Assembly: GCA_015680685.1 (NCBI GenBank)
Contig: MNCI01004678.1
Location: 552,566-616,565 of the forward strand
DNA: 64,000 bases
From: Gnetum montanum
Lineage: Eukaryota; Streptophyta; Gnetopsida; Gnetales; Gnetaceae
Direction: 5' to 3'
Positions 12,145 to 24,585 of this stretch are shown here, piece after piece (position 1 is the first letter of the stretch; the number at the start of each line of letters is the position of its first letter). The notes under the pieces are model-generated. The model had not been told where the DNA came from and made no database searches. It saw nothing but the letters and a program-made list of their open reading frames with translations. The translations under genes and the position numbers were made by a program.

Positions 12145-12325
12145 ATGATTTATCATGTATTAATAACACAAGTGTGAGTTAGGAAGACAACAATCATATA
12201 ACTCCACAATTCACTATTTAGGACTATAGACAACTTAGAAAACTAGGTATACGAAATTCAACCAAATCGCTAGTGTATACTTGTGATTTGTATGCTTGAA
12301 TGTAGGGGATATCCACTGCTCATCA
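12145..12325 (+). repeat. A3 5' LTR, only the 3' end left
   Basis: From about 12155 the sequence AATAACACAAGTGTGAGTTA onward matches the last ~165 bp of the A3 3' LTR (about 24420-24585), ending CACTGCTCATCA. U3, TATA and R are missing; the minus-strand A2 LTR takes their place. Confidence 0.75.
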
Positions 12326-12326
12326 T

Positions 12327-12344
12327 TAGCACCATTGCCAGGGA
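12327..12344 (+). promoter_or_regulatory. A3 primer-binding site
   Basis: TTAGCACCATTGCCAGGG lies directly after the LTR end. It is the tRNA-Asp-like site of family A with the TGG start changed to TAG. Confidence 0.75.
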
Positions 12345-12498
12345 TTTAGTTTAGCTAAGTGCATTGATTATTAATAAATTATGATTTTATATAAAGACAT
12401 TGTAAAGATAAAACAACAATGACCCACTTCTATCTAAAAAGAAAAATAATTAAAGAATTAAAATATCAAAGGCATACTGATTATATACATAACTGACA

Positions 12499-15170
12499 TG
12501 GCTTCTTCTCACAAGAATGAATCTTGATTAAACATAGGAGAATCCAATCATCAATAGGAGGCACCAAAGAAGCCCCAACAACTTAGAGTTGTCTATGCTC
12601 ATCCAAATCCTTATAATTTGGATTTAACTTTCATCCTTCATCAAGATGACAAGATGTGTTGGAGGAACATGGAAGGCAACATTGTATTGCCTTCTAATAA
12701 ATCTATTTCCATCATGTTGATGGCCAATCTCATCAAATTAGGAATCACAATACTCAACTTAGTGAATATGACATCCTAGACCACACCTACAAGAGCTATT
12801 AGCCTACATATGCCCAACATAAGAACGATTGACATATGGAAGCATACTATGAGGCCTCTAAGGGCAAAAGGATCCTGACACCATTATTCTTACAACAACA
12901 TAAAGAGGACAAGGATTTCTTTTCTAGCCAATCCAAATATAAAGATTCTCTTCCTTTCTTTGAGAAGGACACACTTCACCAATGGTTAGAATCAACTTTG
13001 GAAAACCTTGATGATGGGAAGGCAAGGTCTCAAGATCAAGGAGTCTTAAAGTATAGAAATCCAAGTCATTCATTTAAAGGCAAGGAGAATGATAAGGAAA
13101 AGAAAAAAGAGACACAAAAGGATCAAGGTAGGGACCAAAGGAGAAGAAGTAGCAAACATCATTCTCCTAGTTCTCCTTCTTCGTCCTCATCATCCTCTTC
13201 TTCATCAAACTCTGATGAGAGGAGACATGGCCAAGACAAAAGGAGTAGTCGGAATCGAGATGGAGATGAACAATAGGATGGAGATGATAGGAGATTCCAC
13301 CATGATGATAAGAGTCAGGATCATAGACAAACACAAGGAAAAGAAGAGCACCACTAGGAGCAAAGGCATAATAAGACTCATCATAAGCATCATGACCATG
13401 AAAGGGATCATTGTGAATGACACAACTATGATGAGCCTCTACTAGCTACTAGAAACATGCTCAATATTTCAGAGGCAATGAGAATTCCTACAAGGCATTA
13501 AAAAGATAATAGGATTAAGAGATTGGATATGAATAATATCCCTAGGTTCAAAGGAGGATATAATGTAGATCCACAAAATTATCTATAAGATTTTCATGAT
13601 GTATGAGTCTTGCAGAACATAAAAATGAATAATAAAAGTTTAAATTGGTCCCAATGATACTCATTAAAGAAGCAAAAAGCTAGTACCAGTCCTTGGAACC
13701 AAAATATATTTGTTGATAGAGTACCATGTTGGAACTATTGAACGATAAATACCAAACTTACTCTATAGTGTCTAACTTGTGAAGGTAGATCCAAGGATGG
13801 AAATAAGGAAATCATGAGTCCTTGGATGTCATCCTAGGCAAGTCTTACTCTCTATTGCACCAATGCCCAAGCCATGGATACCCCCCAAAGGAAGCAACTT
13901 ATCCATATCATAGATGGACTCCGAAATAGGACATGAGAAACCCTTGGGATCTATGCCTAATGAAGACTCTCTGAAATACAGGCCCATCATATTTAGAGAT
14001 TGATTAAATAGATTACCAAAGAAGAATGGGACTTGAAAAAGCATGAGAGTGCAAAAGAGTGTAACAAGGATACCTCTATCTGCAAAAGGAAGATGTGTTT
14101 TTATGATTTAGAGGGGGAATCACCTCTTCATAAAGTGGTGTAGAGAAAGACCTTACCAATACAAAAATCTATCACTAAAATATTGACTAAGATTGATAAA
14201 ATGTGGGACTTCTTAGATAAGAAGTTCCAAACAGCCCTTAAAATTGTAGAAGGAAGTGCAGAACAAGAGAGTAGTGGTCAAGATAGAAGGAAAAATAAGG
14301 ATACAGAAAAGGGTTGCCATCAGAAAAAGGGCAAAGTTGTAGTGATCGAAGAGATTGTAGATTCCAAAGCAGATGATGAAGGATGTGACATCTATTACTA
14401 TGAACATTCCAAGGAATGTTGCCCTATTTTATCACATCTACAAGAATTTGATGTGTATGCTTTAAATCCAAAACTCACAAAATGGAAAACACCTAGGCAG
14501 TTTCCTTACCCACAAGATAATTATAGGCAACGGTTCCATCAACCAACATATTATCCAAGTGGAGCACCTCCTCAACCTCAGGAGTAATACTAGCAATGGT
14601 AAAATCCACAATCAAGGAGGGGAGGACTGTGAGGGAGGTAGGGGCAAGGGGGATGGGATTTCACCCTTGCAACAATAGCATCCTTATAAGTAGCCAAACC
14701 TTTATGGATATTATGTCCAATAACTTATATCTCCTAATGACTCATCTAGCTATGCCTCCTTCTCTCATCACTATCCTCTAAAATACTATAAAGCACCTTC
14801 TCCAAGAGGAGAGTCTTCTTTTCCTTTTCCTTCTTTGTATCCCTTAGCGACCCTTGCACCATCAACTACCACACCCTTGCCACCTACTCCACCTATGTAG
14901 GGGAAAATTCCACCACAGCCATAGTAGCAAAATGCTGCAAGGATAGTAAATTTATAGTCAGATATTCATCCGAGTGGTTCTAAATAGAAACCTTGCAAGA
15001 GATCATTCTTCAAAACAAACAACCCCACAAAACTCCCACATACATTTGTGGCTATTAACCCTACCTCATCTACCTGTTAAAGTCCTTTCAAGTCATCTTC
15101 AAACCAAAAGTCCTTCACTGTCCACATCTTTAGGTAAACCCATGTGGTCACCAATTGGATAAAGGTTTTC
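12499..15170 (+). pseudogene. A3 gag
   Basis: A short frame MASSHKNES then stop opens at 12499. Gag sequence resumes as YAHPNPYNLDLTF at about 12598-12636. A basic, serine-rich segment (residues HHSPSSPSSSSSSS, 13160-13210) precedes the core at about 13455-13830, which is full of stops. The C-terminal GCDIYYYEHSKECCPILSHLQE block is at about 14380-14450. A Pro/Gln/Tyr-rich tail follows. A stretch near 13840-13990 looks rearranged relative to A1 and N. No functional Gag is expected. Confidence 0.75.
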
Positions 15171-15179
15171 CACCTTCTC

Positions 15180-15700
15180 AAGAAGTGATCTAATCCTAAA
15201 ATTTCCTTTATCTATTTACAAATTCTAGGGAAAAATCCATGTAAGACTCTATTGGATTCAATTTTTAGGGTAAGCTTAATCTCCCAAGAAATGTACAAGA
15301 CCTAGAACCTACCTCCTCTTAAAAAGAGCAATATCAAATTGGAACTTGTGGATCAGTCCATCACTGTTCCTTTGGGGCTAGTGAAGGACATCGTGATCAC
15401 CATATGTGGGTGGTCTTATCCTGTAGATTTCCCTATAATCCATCTAGATAATTGTAAGGAGGACTTTCCCATCATTATGAGAAGGGCTTGGCTAAGTACC
15501 ATAGATGCTAAGATGGGGATTAGAGGCCTTTCTTTGGAAATCTCCAAGAAAAATGAATTTGAAAAAATTGATAAAAAGATGATTCTATGCATTGCATACA
15601 GTGACATAGGATGCCATTGCATGTATAAAATATGGATAGTCAAAGGTACATCTATCCAAGCATGCAACCAATGTGTTGGAATAGTAGTCAATTAAAAGTG
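15180..15700 (+). pseudogene. A3 aspartic protease with mutated active site
   Basis: The segment 15339-15695 carries ELVDQSITVPLGLVKDIV, FPIIMRRAWLSTIDA and GLSLEIS, the conserved body of family A protease. The active-site region just upstream (about 15237-15290) reads LLDSIFRVSL: catalytic Asp and Ser are kept but the following Gly is Ile. There are stops between the active site and the body. Confidence 0.78.
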
Positions 15701-15899
15701 CTTGTATGTAGCAACCATAAAACATGAAGGTACCCATTAGTTGACATCAAAATATCAAGCTAAATCCACACTATGCATGGAATCATTGAAGAGCCTCACA
15801 AGTGCCTACATCAAGAATATGGATGAAATGGAGTAGCTCCATAGTCAAATCTCCTACACATAAAATTAAATGGATTGGGGAAAGTTGCAAATCACATAT

Positions 15900-16990
15900 C
15901 ACTTCAAGCAGGAGCCCCTTGAACTAAAAAATTTACCAGTAACTTTAGAATATGCTTTCCTTAACAATGACAAGTTGGTAATCATTAATGCTAACCTTGA
16001 TCCAAATTAGAAAAAGAAGTTGCTAAAGGTGATGAACAAATGGCCAATAGCCTTTACCTAGTCATATCATGAACTAATAGGGATAGATCCATGGATATGC
16101 TAGCACCGCATCTATACAGACTCTTCCATCAAGCCAAAGAGGCAACCACAAAGAAGGTTGAACCTAAAACTTAAGCAAGTTATCAAGGAAAAAGTAGAAT
16201 AACTTCTTAAGGCCAAGTTCATATATCCAATTGTAGACAAAAATGGGTTAGTCCATGCGTGATTGTACCTAAGAAAGAAGGAAAGTAGAGAGTCTATATA
16301 GATTTCATGTTGTTGAACATGGCAACTTTCAAAGATCATTTTCACTATCATTTTTTAATCAACTGTTGAACACCATCGTAGGACATTGCTATTACAACTT
16401 TCTAGATGGTTATAATGACTATAACCATATCCAAATCATGCCAAAGAACTAGGCCAACATAATGTTCACAAGTCCTTGAAGAACTTTTGTATACAGAAAG
16501 ATGTCCTTTGGCCTATGCAATGTCCCTACTATTTTCCAATAGTTGGTGCTTAGCATCTTCTAGCATAGATTGTTAGTGGGGTAGAAGTATTCATGGATGA
16601 CTTCTCTACCTATGATACCACTTTTCAGTAAGCCTTGAACCGTCTCAAACAAGTGCTTCAATGATGTGTGGAAACTAATTTGAAGCTCAATTCGTAGAAA
16701 AGCCACTTGATGGTCGAAGAAGGCATAATGTTGGGACACAAAATTTTAGAAAAAGAGATTGATGTAGACCTGAAGAAGGTACAAGTCATCCAAGGAATTA
16801 CTAGACAACCTAAAATGATAAAATATGTAAGGTCATTCCTTAGGCACACTGGCTATTATCGGTGTTTCATCAAGAACTTCTTAGGAATCACTAAGTCGTT
16901 GGTAGAACTAACAAAGAAGGATGCATGCTTCAACTGGACCAAGGAATGTGAGCTAGCATTTTAGTAGTTAAAGAAAAAGCTTATAGAGAC
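15900..16990 (+). pseudogene. A3 reverse transcriptase
   Basis: After the linker VIINANLDPN, RT motifs run in order: IKPKRQPQRRLN, LNMATFKDHFHY, KMSFGLCNVPTIFQ, and the catalytic VFMDDFSTY (FMDD codons 16590-16601). The connection part at 16707-16964 (RSFLRHTGYYRCFIKNF and LTKKDACFNWTKEC) is an uninterrupted stretch. Stops elsewhere make it inactive. Confidence 0.8.
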
Positions 16991-17400
16991 TTTCATTCTA
17001 CGTGCTTTAGATTGGTCCAAACCCTCCCACATCATGAAAAATGCATTCAATTATGCATTGGGAGCTATGCTTACATAATTAGATGATCAGAAGCATCCTT
17101 ATTACATTCATTGTGCAAGCAAAAGCATTGTGAAGGCCCAGTTGAATTACACCACTATGGAGAATGAGCTCATGGTGGTGGTGTATGCCTTAAAGAAATT
17201 CAAGCATTATGTACTTGGATATTAGATCTTTGTGCATACAACCCACAATGCCATCAGGTTCCTAATGAATAAGCCAACGATGAGCACTAATGTCATACAA
17301 TGGCTGGTGATTCTATAGAGTTCAATCTTACGATGGTGGATAAAAAGAGAACTAAGAGCATGGTCGCTAATTACTTATCTCGGTTACAATGAAACCAAGA
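16991..17400 (+). pseudogene. A3 RNase H domain
   Basis: Readable blocks are YYIHCASKSIVKAQLNYTTM, ENELMVVVYALKKFKHYVL and the V-x-TTHNA region where TDH would be expected. It is a single gypsy-type RNase H, with no second archaeal-type domain, in line with Athila rather than Tat. Confidence 0.75.
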
Positions 17401-17639
17401 GGATGAGTGGTATTTATCTGATCAATTTCCAAATCAACTCCTCTTTGCAAAAGCTATTGAAGTTCAAAATCCCAAAGGTCCTAATTAGTACAATGAATTC
17501 CTCTCTTATCTACTCACTTAGGAGACTCCTTAAGAATGAGACAATAGGAATAAACACTAGTTTTTCACCAAGTCATGCATTACATGAAGATCAAAGGAAA
17601 CCTTTGCAAAGTTTATGTCGATGGTTTGGTACGATGGTG

Positions 17640-18790
17640 TATCCCCAATGCTAATCAACTATGAATCCTCTAGGACATTGATGAAGGTTCTTGTAGGGGT
17701 CATTATGCAAGGAGGAGGATGACTATGAAAATCCTTAAAGCATGATACTTTTGGCCAACAATCTTTAGGGACACCCATCATTTTTCCCATTCATGTGAGC
17801 TCTACCAAAGAGATGGAGGGATAACCATACAAATGGAAGGTTTCCAATAGTGGATCCAACAACATGAGCCTTTCGACTTCTAGGGCATTGACTTCATGAG
17901 GCCCATCAATCCCATGTCTAACAAGAAGGCATAAATCATAGTAGTGGTTGATTACTGAAACAAGTAGATTGAAGCTGCAGCCATCATCAATTGTTCATCT
18001 TCTACTTCAGCACAGTTTGTTCAACAAAGTGTGGTAAATAGGTTTGGCATGCCAAGGGCACTTATTTCTAATAATGAAACTCACTTTACATGTGCTACTT
18101 TCCAAAAATTGATGCAATGCTTAGGGGTAGCATATAAATTAATAACTCCCTATCACATCTAAGCTAATGGTCCAAATGAAGTTACTGATAGAGAAATAAC
18201 CAAGATACTAACATGCACCATTAGTAAATATAGGAAAGATTGGAGCACAAAACTCAATGATGCTTTATGAGCTTATTGATCAACTTGGAAACTTCCTATA
18301 GGTTATTCTCCCTATAAGTTGATGTATGGAAAATTACCAACACTTCCAATCCAAGTTGAGCTCCATACACTCTCAATGGCTTGTGAGCTTGACCTTGATT
18401 TAACTATAGCACAAAAAGAACACCTAATGACATTACATGTGCTAGATGGGAACCACCAAGTAGCCCTATCAATGAACGAAGTGCACAAGGTACATGTTAA
18501 ATAATGTCATAACACATGTATAAGGAGAGTTAAATTTCAATTAAGTGATAATGCTCTTTATTGGAACACCATGCATGTACCACAATGTACAAAGTTTCAA
18601 ATGCTATGGGAAAAACCTTTCATCATTCATGGAGCTTTTTCTTCCAGTGGCATGATAATTTACTACCCTTCAAGCCTAGAAAATGGCTATTAGTCAACAT
18701 CCAACAAGTAAAGCCTTTCCTAAAACCTAGAACAACCAATAGCACTAACACCTTAATAGATGAACAAGCATACTCTATTTTTTGAATCTC
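17640..18790 (+). pseudogene. A3 integrase
   Basis: The zinc module (EGSCRGHYARR ... HHFSHSCELYQ) is at about 17670-17815. Catalytic Asp 1 is in GIDFM (about 17889). The second Asp reads ISNNETHF (about 18067-18090), an Asn substitution also seen in A1. The catalytic Glu is kept in PNEVTDREI (about 18172-18200). Several stops replace Trp, Gln or Arg (for example DY-stop-NK). The C-terminal part (18319-18785) has MMYGKLPTLPIQVE and RKWLLVNIQQVKPF, the usual Ty3 tail. Confidence 0.78.
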
Positions 18791-20639
18791 CTCCTTTCAA
18801 CTCAGTTATGGAAGAGATGGCCAACCATTTTAACATTTCCGTGAAGGCCACCCAATTTCTCACCTTTTTGTTTTACATCACTCTTCATATGTTTTTCATT
18901 TTCTTGAATATTTTACTACTCTTATATATTTTATTTTGTTTGTTTTGTCTTGTGTATTTTTTTTGTTAGTTATGAAATCTTGAGGTTTTGCCATGGCTAC
19001 TACTACTATTGGAAGTTAATTAATGTAGTATTTAATGTTATGATTAATTACTAGATGACCAAATTTTATCTCAAGGTTATGTCCTCAAGTTAATAGATTG
19101 TTAATTTTCTGATGATATCAGGCAGTGAGTCTACAATATCCATCCATTCCATCTACTCTATGAAGCTCTGCATTATGGGAGTAAAGGTCCTTCCACAATT
19201 GAAACTTAAAGTAATCAATGATCTTGTTACTTAACAAACTTGGAATGAACTAAGTGGGAATGGACATGGATGTGACTTTAAAGGAGCTTGTCATCTTTTA
19301 CTCCTAACTTCTTTCTCAAGTTTTATGATTCTTCTCCATTGGTTTCTCACCACTTCTATTGTCAACCATAACAAGAAGCATGTCTGTGCATGGTGTGGTT
19401 TCCATAAGAAATAAAACAAACATGGGAATTCAAAGCACATCCCTTAGACAAAATAATGGGCTACAAGCACTAGTTATGGGACTAGAAAGACATGTTACCC
19501 ATGCCTAAAGAAACCCCTCTAATTAAGACCCTTCTTATCTTCATTCTTCTCTTTTTTTCTATTCTTGGAGTGGTGGTTGTCCTTTGTGAATTGTCATGAA
19601 CTATTAATGGATGGACTTAGACTCAACTAAGGATGGGACGATATAAAATCATCTTAATCACACACTTCACAAGGACTTCAAGTGACTATGATAAGGATCT
19701 CTTACCATTCTCTCTCTACCATCATTCTTATCTCATCACCAATCACCTCATTGCCTCTATCATTGTCAATTAATGTATTTGTTATGGAAGTGACATAATC
19801 CTGATCTCTCACGTGGATTCGAATTTAACTTATAATGACCATTAATCATCCTTGGTGTCTATGAACTCCTCATAATGAGAGCATGCAAGGGCATAATAGG
19901 TATAAGCTTGCTTTGGGGAGGACCTACTTATGTGTCCTCTGGTCTTCTTAAGTTAAACTTCCAAATGTTTAGTTTTGCTTTCTTTCGGCATTGTTAATTC
20001 ATCCAACTCAAATTTGTTTTCCTCTTCCAATAAAATCACAACCCTCTTCTGTGTTTTTGCCATGATTTTATGTTTTTCTAGCTTCCATTAGACTCTTGTT
20101 TTATCCCAAGACTTGTCCAAAACTCCTCATTTTCATATGCAAAAATTGGTTGTGAACAACTACATTGATGCAACCCCATTAACGTAGTAGGATTCATCAA
20201 TGCAATATAAAAACACTATATATACATGTGATACTTAGCCATTTTTACATCATTTCTCCCAAATGCAAGAGGCATTTTTCAAAATTTTCAGAGCCCAAGA
20301 ACTTTCCAAGTGCCATAACTCTCAAGTTGCTACCTTGATTTAACCTATTTTTTGATCCTTGAGCTACCAAACGTAAGCTTTACATCGTGGGGGACATAAC
20401 CTTTGGTTTCTTCCAAAAGAATTTCTGAAATTTTCCTAACTCCCCAAGGTTCACCTATTAAAATAATATTCAATTACTCATCCCAAGTGGGTTAAACCTA
20501 ACAAGCAAACTTTGGTAGCTAACTAATAAAATAATATAACTTGCCAAGATCACAGAAAAGCCTAAGCATAACATGATCTAATAAGAAAGGTATCAAAAGA
20601 ACTAAGGGTTATGAAGTAAAAAGCTCATCTTAAGTTACA
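18791..20639 (+). other. A3 spacer between integrase and accessory ORF
   Basis: About 1.85 kb with no protein homology that I can read. It is AT-rich with T-rich tracts (18,870-18,970) and belongs to A3 by position. Known Athila-group elements also have a long untranslated stretch after pol. Confidence 0.5.
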
Positions 20640-23480
20640 TTTGTGATCATAGATGGCATCAAAGAGAGGACCACATGCAAAAGGGCCATCCTAGCCCAGG
20701 GAGAAGTGACCAAGAGGAGGAGGGGGCCAACAGTAATAACCATAGCAGCCCTAGCTTGCGACCCATGCAATGGAACCTCTTCAGGAGGAGCTCAAAATGG
20801 AATCTATTTGACAAATTCCCACTATAGAAGCAAGTCATTCCATGCAAGATGAAGTTCCTAGGCCAAGGCCTAACCTTGAAGTTACCCTTACAGAGACCTG
20901 TTTGGAGAAAATTAGAACCAAGGAGGTTCAAAGTTCCATTCTCCAAGAATTGAACTTTGAACCCTTCTTGGAATTAGCACTAGAAGAAATTTGCACATAA
21001 TTACAAGGGTCTCCCATGTGACCCATTTTCTCCACTAGTGGAGAATGGTACATGGGGAAGACTTACCTGTTCTAGAATAACTGACAAGGAGATGCATCCA
21101 TGAAGATCAGACATCACTATCTCCTACTCCATTGAGGCCATTGTGAAGGTCCTTGATTTGCTTGACATTGAGGTAAAGTTGGAAAAAATTTCTACACAAG
21201 TGGATCCTAAAGCTAAGAAGGAATGGATCCAACATTGCTATGGAATAAACCATAAGAAGTACAATGCCCTCACCAAGGCAGAACATGCATAGTTCAAGAT
21301 TGCATCCTATCACCTAAATCCAACGATAGGGCCCAACAAGATAACAGCCTTCTCCATTGAGGCATGTGCCGCTCTAAGAAGAAAATTCTCCATCAACCTT
21401 CCCCAAATCATTTATTTAGAAATCGAAAAGTGCTTCAAGAAAAATGAAAAGGAAAGAAAGCTATTTCCCTTTCCATGCCTCATTTGCAAATTGTACAAGA
21501 GGGGAGGAATAGCACAATATGCCAACGATGTGGTTTTTCATGCTCCTATAGCATCATGGTAAGAGATGATGAAGGAAAAGGCAGCAGCTAAGTTGTACAA
21601 GGAGGAAAGTCCACCACTGCCACCACCTATAGGAGAAACTACATTAGAGGTGCTTGTAATTACCGAAAGGCTCAAAAGCTTCATGAGCAATAGTTGTAGT
21701 AACAATCAAGCTCAACAGGTGATGAGGAGTCCTTGGTTTACTATCCAGCCTTAAGCCATCTTAATGAGGTCACTAGGATCATCAGTTGGCTAGACCAAGA
21801 AATAGCCTTATTGTTCTCAGCTCAAAGAGATAGGCGTCTGTGAGATAGAATCCAGGTGCTCAAGAGGTTAGTATATTCATCCTTGGATAAACATTCTCTG
21901 AAATTTCACGGAATGTTACAACCTTCTCTGTCAGGTTGGAGGAAGGTGAAGGGGCAACCATCCTACTCATGCAGCATAAAGGCCAAGAGACAATGATGGA
22001 AGTGGTGGCCGATAGGATGGCTAAAGCCCTGAATGCTCCTGTGATGTTCATACCAAACATTACCACAATAGCAAACATCCATGCATCTATAGGAGCAGAG
22101 AGTGATCGGTTAAGCATTGCCCAATACAAGGAAGTGTTAGAAAGACTGGTTGGAAAGTAGTAGCCACTTCTAGAGATCTTCAATCTTCTAGATGAGATCA
22201 CTGCCAACTAGTCACAATTGCTTGATATGAAGGGAAAGTTGTTAATTGTCAACACTCAACTGAATGTAACCACCAATGCTAATCATTAGTTGGATGCTAA
22301 AATTGTAGAATTATGTGTCCATCTCTCTAAGCTTGCCATTCTTAGGCTAGAGTTGACTAGGAATGAAGCTTTCTAGAAACTTTAGCATAGATTACAAGAT
22401 GCTAGGAATGCAAAAGAGGTATTAGTCTTCGACCCATCCTTGTCAGAAGCCATGGCCTTCAACACCGATAAGGACTTGTCACAAGTCCAGAATGAGAACT
22501 TGGGCTTGACCAATGATAAACATCGCCTACGGAATGTTAAGAAACCAAGGGACCAAATGATCGAATTCATTCATCAATAGAAGGAGTAGCTAGCCAAGGT
22601 TAATCTAGATCTAAGGAGGTTGACAACAAAAAACCACAATCTCTCAATGGAAAAAGTTTGTGTGCTTTGCCAAAGGCCAACCATTTAGGTAGCTACCTAG
22701 AAGAATGATGCCCTGAAATTTGAATAGGTGAAAAACCATTATAGGGACTAGGTTGGACTCTTCGAAGAGGTCAATGAAAAAGAGATTCAATTGGCAAAGA
22801 CAAAGATGAATGAGGTCCTTTAGCATCTCCAACAAATAGGCAACGTGTGGTAGCTTGTCTTTAATGAACTAAACGTGTACAAAAAGGCTAAAATCCACTT
22901 GAAGGAGTTGCAGATCAAGGAGATGATAGAATACATAGAGCTCACCAACCTTCATTATGAAAACTTGGCAATGCTGATAGTAGGAAGACCAAGGATAGAG
23001 TTGGAAAAGCATATGGCCAGTTCCTACCTCTTCTATGAGGCAAAATTCAAACATCACAAAGAAGCAAAACAAAAGTTGGAGATAGCTAACGCAAAGCTTG
23101 AAGTTCTCAAGAGCAAATTCATTGATCAACGATCAGTTGCTAAGAACTTGGCTGAAAGGATGAACAACTACCATAATCCATAGAACCTAGTAAAGATGTT
23201 TGACATCGAACGTAAGAAATTTGCAGCTTGGTTCATCAACATGAAAGAACTATTTCCTTCAATATCATGCCCATGGAAAATCCCTACACCTACACACATC
23301 AATGAAGTTTCATGGACTGCTTACAATCCACGTGACAAGGAAGAAAAGATGAAAGCATTGTTGGATGCTTTCTTGGTAGAAGCAACAATAGTAGCTAGTC
23401 AGCCTTAACCTCCACTAGTGCCAAAACCTAGCAAAGGACCTTCAGCACCATAAGAACCTCCACCTCCTAGCACTATTTGA
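20640..23480 (+). pseudogene. A3 accessory coiled-coil ORF downstream of integrase
   Basis: A decayed reading frame. It opens MASKRGPHAKGPS then stop at 20653. The middle (about 21400-21560) contains KLFPFPCLICKLYKRGG, resembling the plant retroelement accessory domain called 'putative plant transposon protein' (PF20167); this match is from memory and tentative. The C-terminal third (about 22600-23180) is charged and heptad-like (HLKELQIKEMIEYIEL, KHHKEAKQKLEIANAKLEVL), predicted coiled coil, followed by LFPSISCPWKIPTPTHINEV and a KPSKGPSAP-type proline tail. The same coil and FPxxSCxW block occur in A4 on the opposite strand, so the ORF is family property. No membrane segment typical of an envelope protein is evident. 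Confidence 0.65.
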
Positions 23481-23718
23481 GAATTCATCATGTCTTCAGT
23501 AACTTTACAAGCACCTACTATAGTTTTTATAAAGTGTCCAATTTTGTTATAATGAACACTACTTTTTGAAATAATGTATAATCTAGCACTTAGAGTTAGA
23601 ATCTATCTATTTGTTTGTCTGTTTATGTTAACAAATTCCATACTTCCCCAAATTTTGTAAGAAGCTCGATCCTACTTTTGCTCACTTGAGGATGAATTTT
23701 CAATTAGTCATGAAGGTA

Positions 23719-24585
23719 TGATGAATCATGATTAAACAAGTTGTGTTGATATGCACATGTCGATGCAACCCCATTAGATATCCCCGTCGATGCATGGTAA
23801 GATGCGTTGATGTAAATGTGTCAACACTGATGCAAGCAAGGCCTATATAAATGTGCTCACCACCAACATTTATGACACTTAGAATTCATATCATAATGAA
23901 GTTCTTGCAATTTCTTTTCTCTAGAGTAACCCTCTAAGTGCCTGCAGTGTGAATTTAAGAGATTGTACAATGCTTTATTTGAGTGCCTATGTACCCGAAC
24001 ACATTGGCATGAACAACAATAAAGTTGAGATTTCCTACATTCATTGTAACACTTAAATTAGTTTACTTATTATATTCAGCACTTTATTTTTAATGCAATT
24101 TACATTTATAGCCTCAAATAATTAATGTAATTAATCATGAATATGTAAGTACGACCACTTCAAGGATGATGTATTGCACTTGGTAATCCTAGTAGTGGAT
24201 ATTTAGTATACCCAATAATAGCTAATTGGTAACCTAGTAGCATTAATACTAATTTGGGATGTGTACAACAAGTGGGGGTGGTTACTTTAAGTTAGGATAG
24301 TTAGTTACTAGATTAGCTAATTAGTTAGATAATTAATTATTAAATCTTCATTCACTCATTTAGCCATAAAGATAAAAATATATATATCATGTGCCTTAAC
24401 TCACATTTAACCATACATACTAATAACACAAGTGTGAGTTAGGAAGACAATGATCATACAACTCCATGATTCACTGTTTAGAACTATAAGTAACTTAGAA
24501 AACTAAGTCTACAAAATTTGACTAAATCACTAATGAATGCTTGTGATTCATGTGATTGGATGTAGGGGATACCTACTGCTCATTA
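23719..24585 (+). repeat. A3 3' LTR
   Basis: An 867-bp LTR starting TGATGAATCATG right after the purine-rich AGTCATGAAGGTA and ending CTGCTCATTA. It has a CCTATATAAATG TATA box near 23851 and CAATAAAG near 24018. U3 contains the repeated words TCGATGCAACCCC and GTCGATGCATGG. The last ~165 bp match the residual 5' LTR at 12155-12325. Confidence 0.8.

Larger units (their letters stand above)
12145..24585 (+). mobile_element. A3: Athila-like element, nearly full length, decayed
   Basis: Plus-strand order: truncated 5' LTR (12145-12325), primer site (12327-12344), gag, protease, RT, RNase H, integrase, a ~1.9 kb spacer, an accessory coiled-coil ORF (20640-23480), a polypurine-like AGTCATGAAGGTA, and the 3' LTR (23719-24585). 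It is the most complete family A copy here and shows where the accessory ORF lies. Every coding domain has stops; many look like Trp, Gln or Arg codons changed by C-to-T or G-to-A. Not active. Confidence 0.8.

Noticed and set aside
13089-13445. 118-codon frame overlapping A3 gag
   Set aside because: It is a +1 shadow over the serine-rich gag segment; its Met/Ile/Lys richness is that of an out-of-frame reading.
20640-23480. Viral-type envelope gene
   Set aside because: Position fits, but no signal peptide, transmembrane segment or cysteine pattern was seen; the visible parts are basic and coiled-coil.
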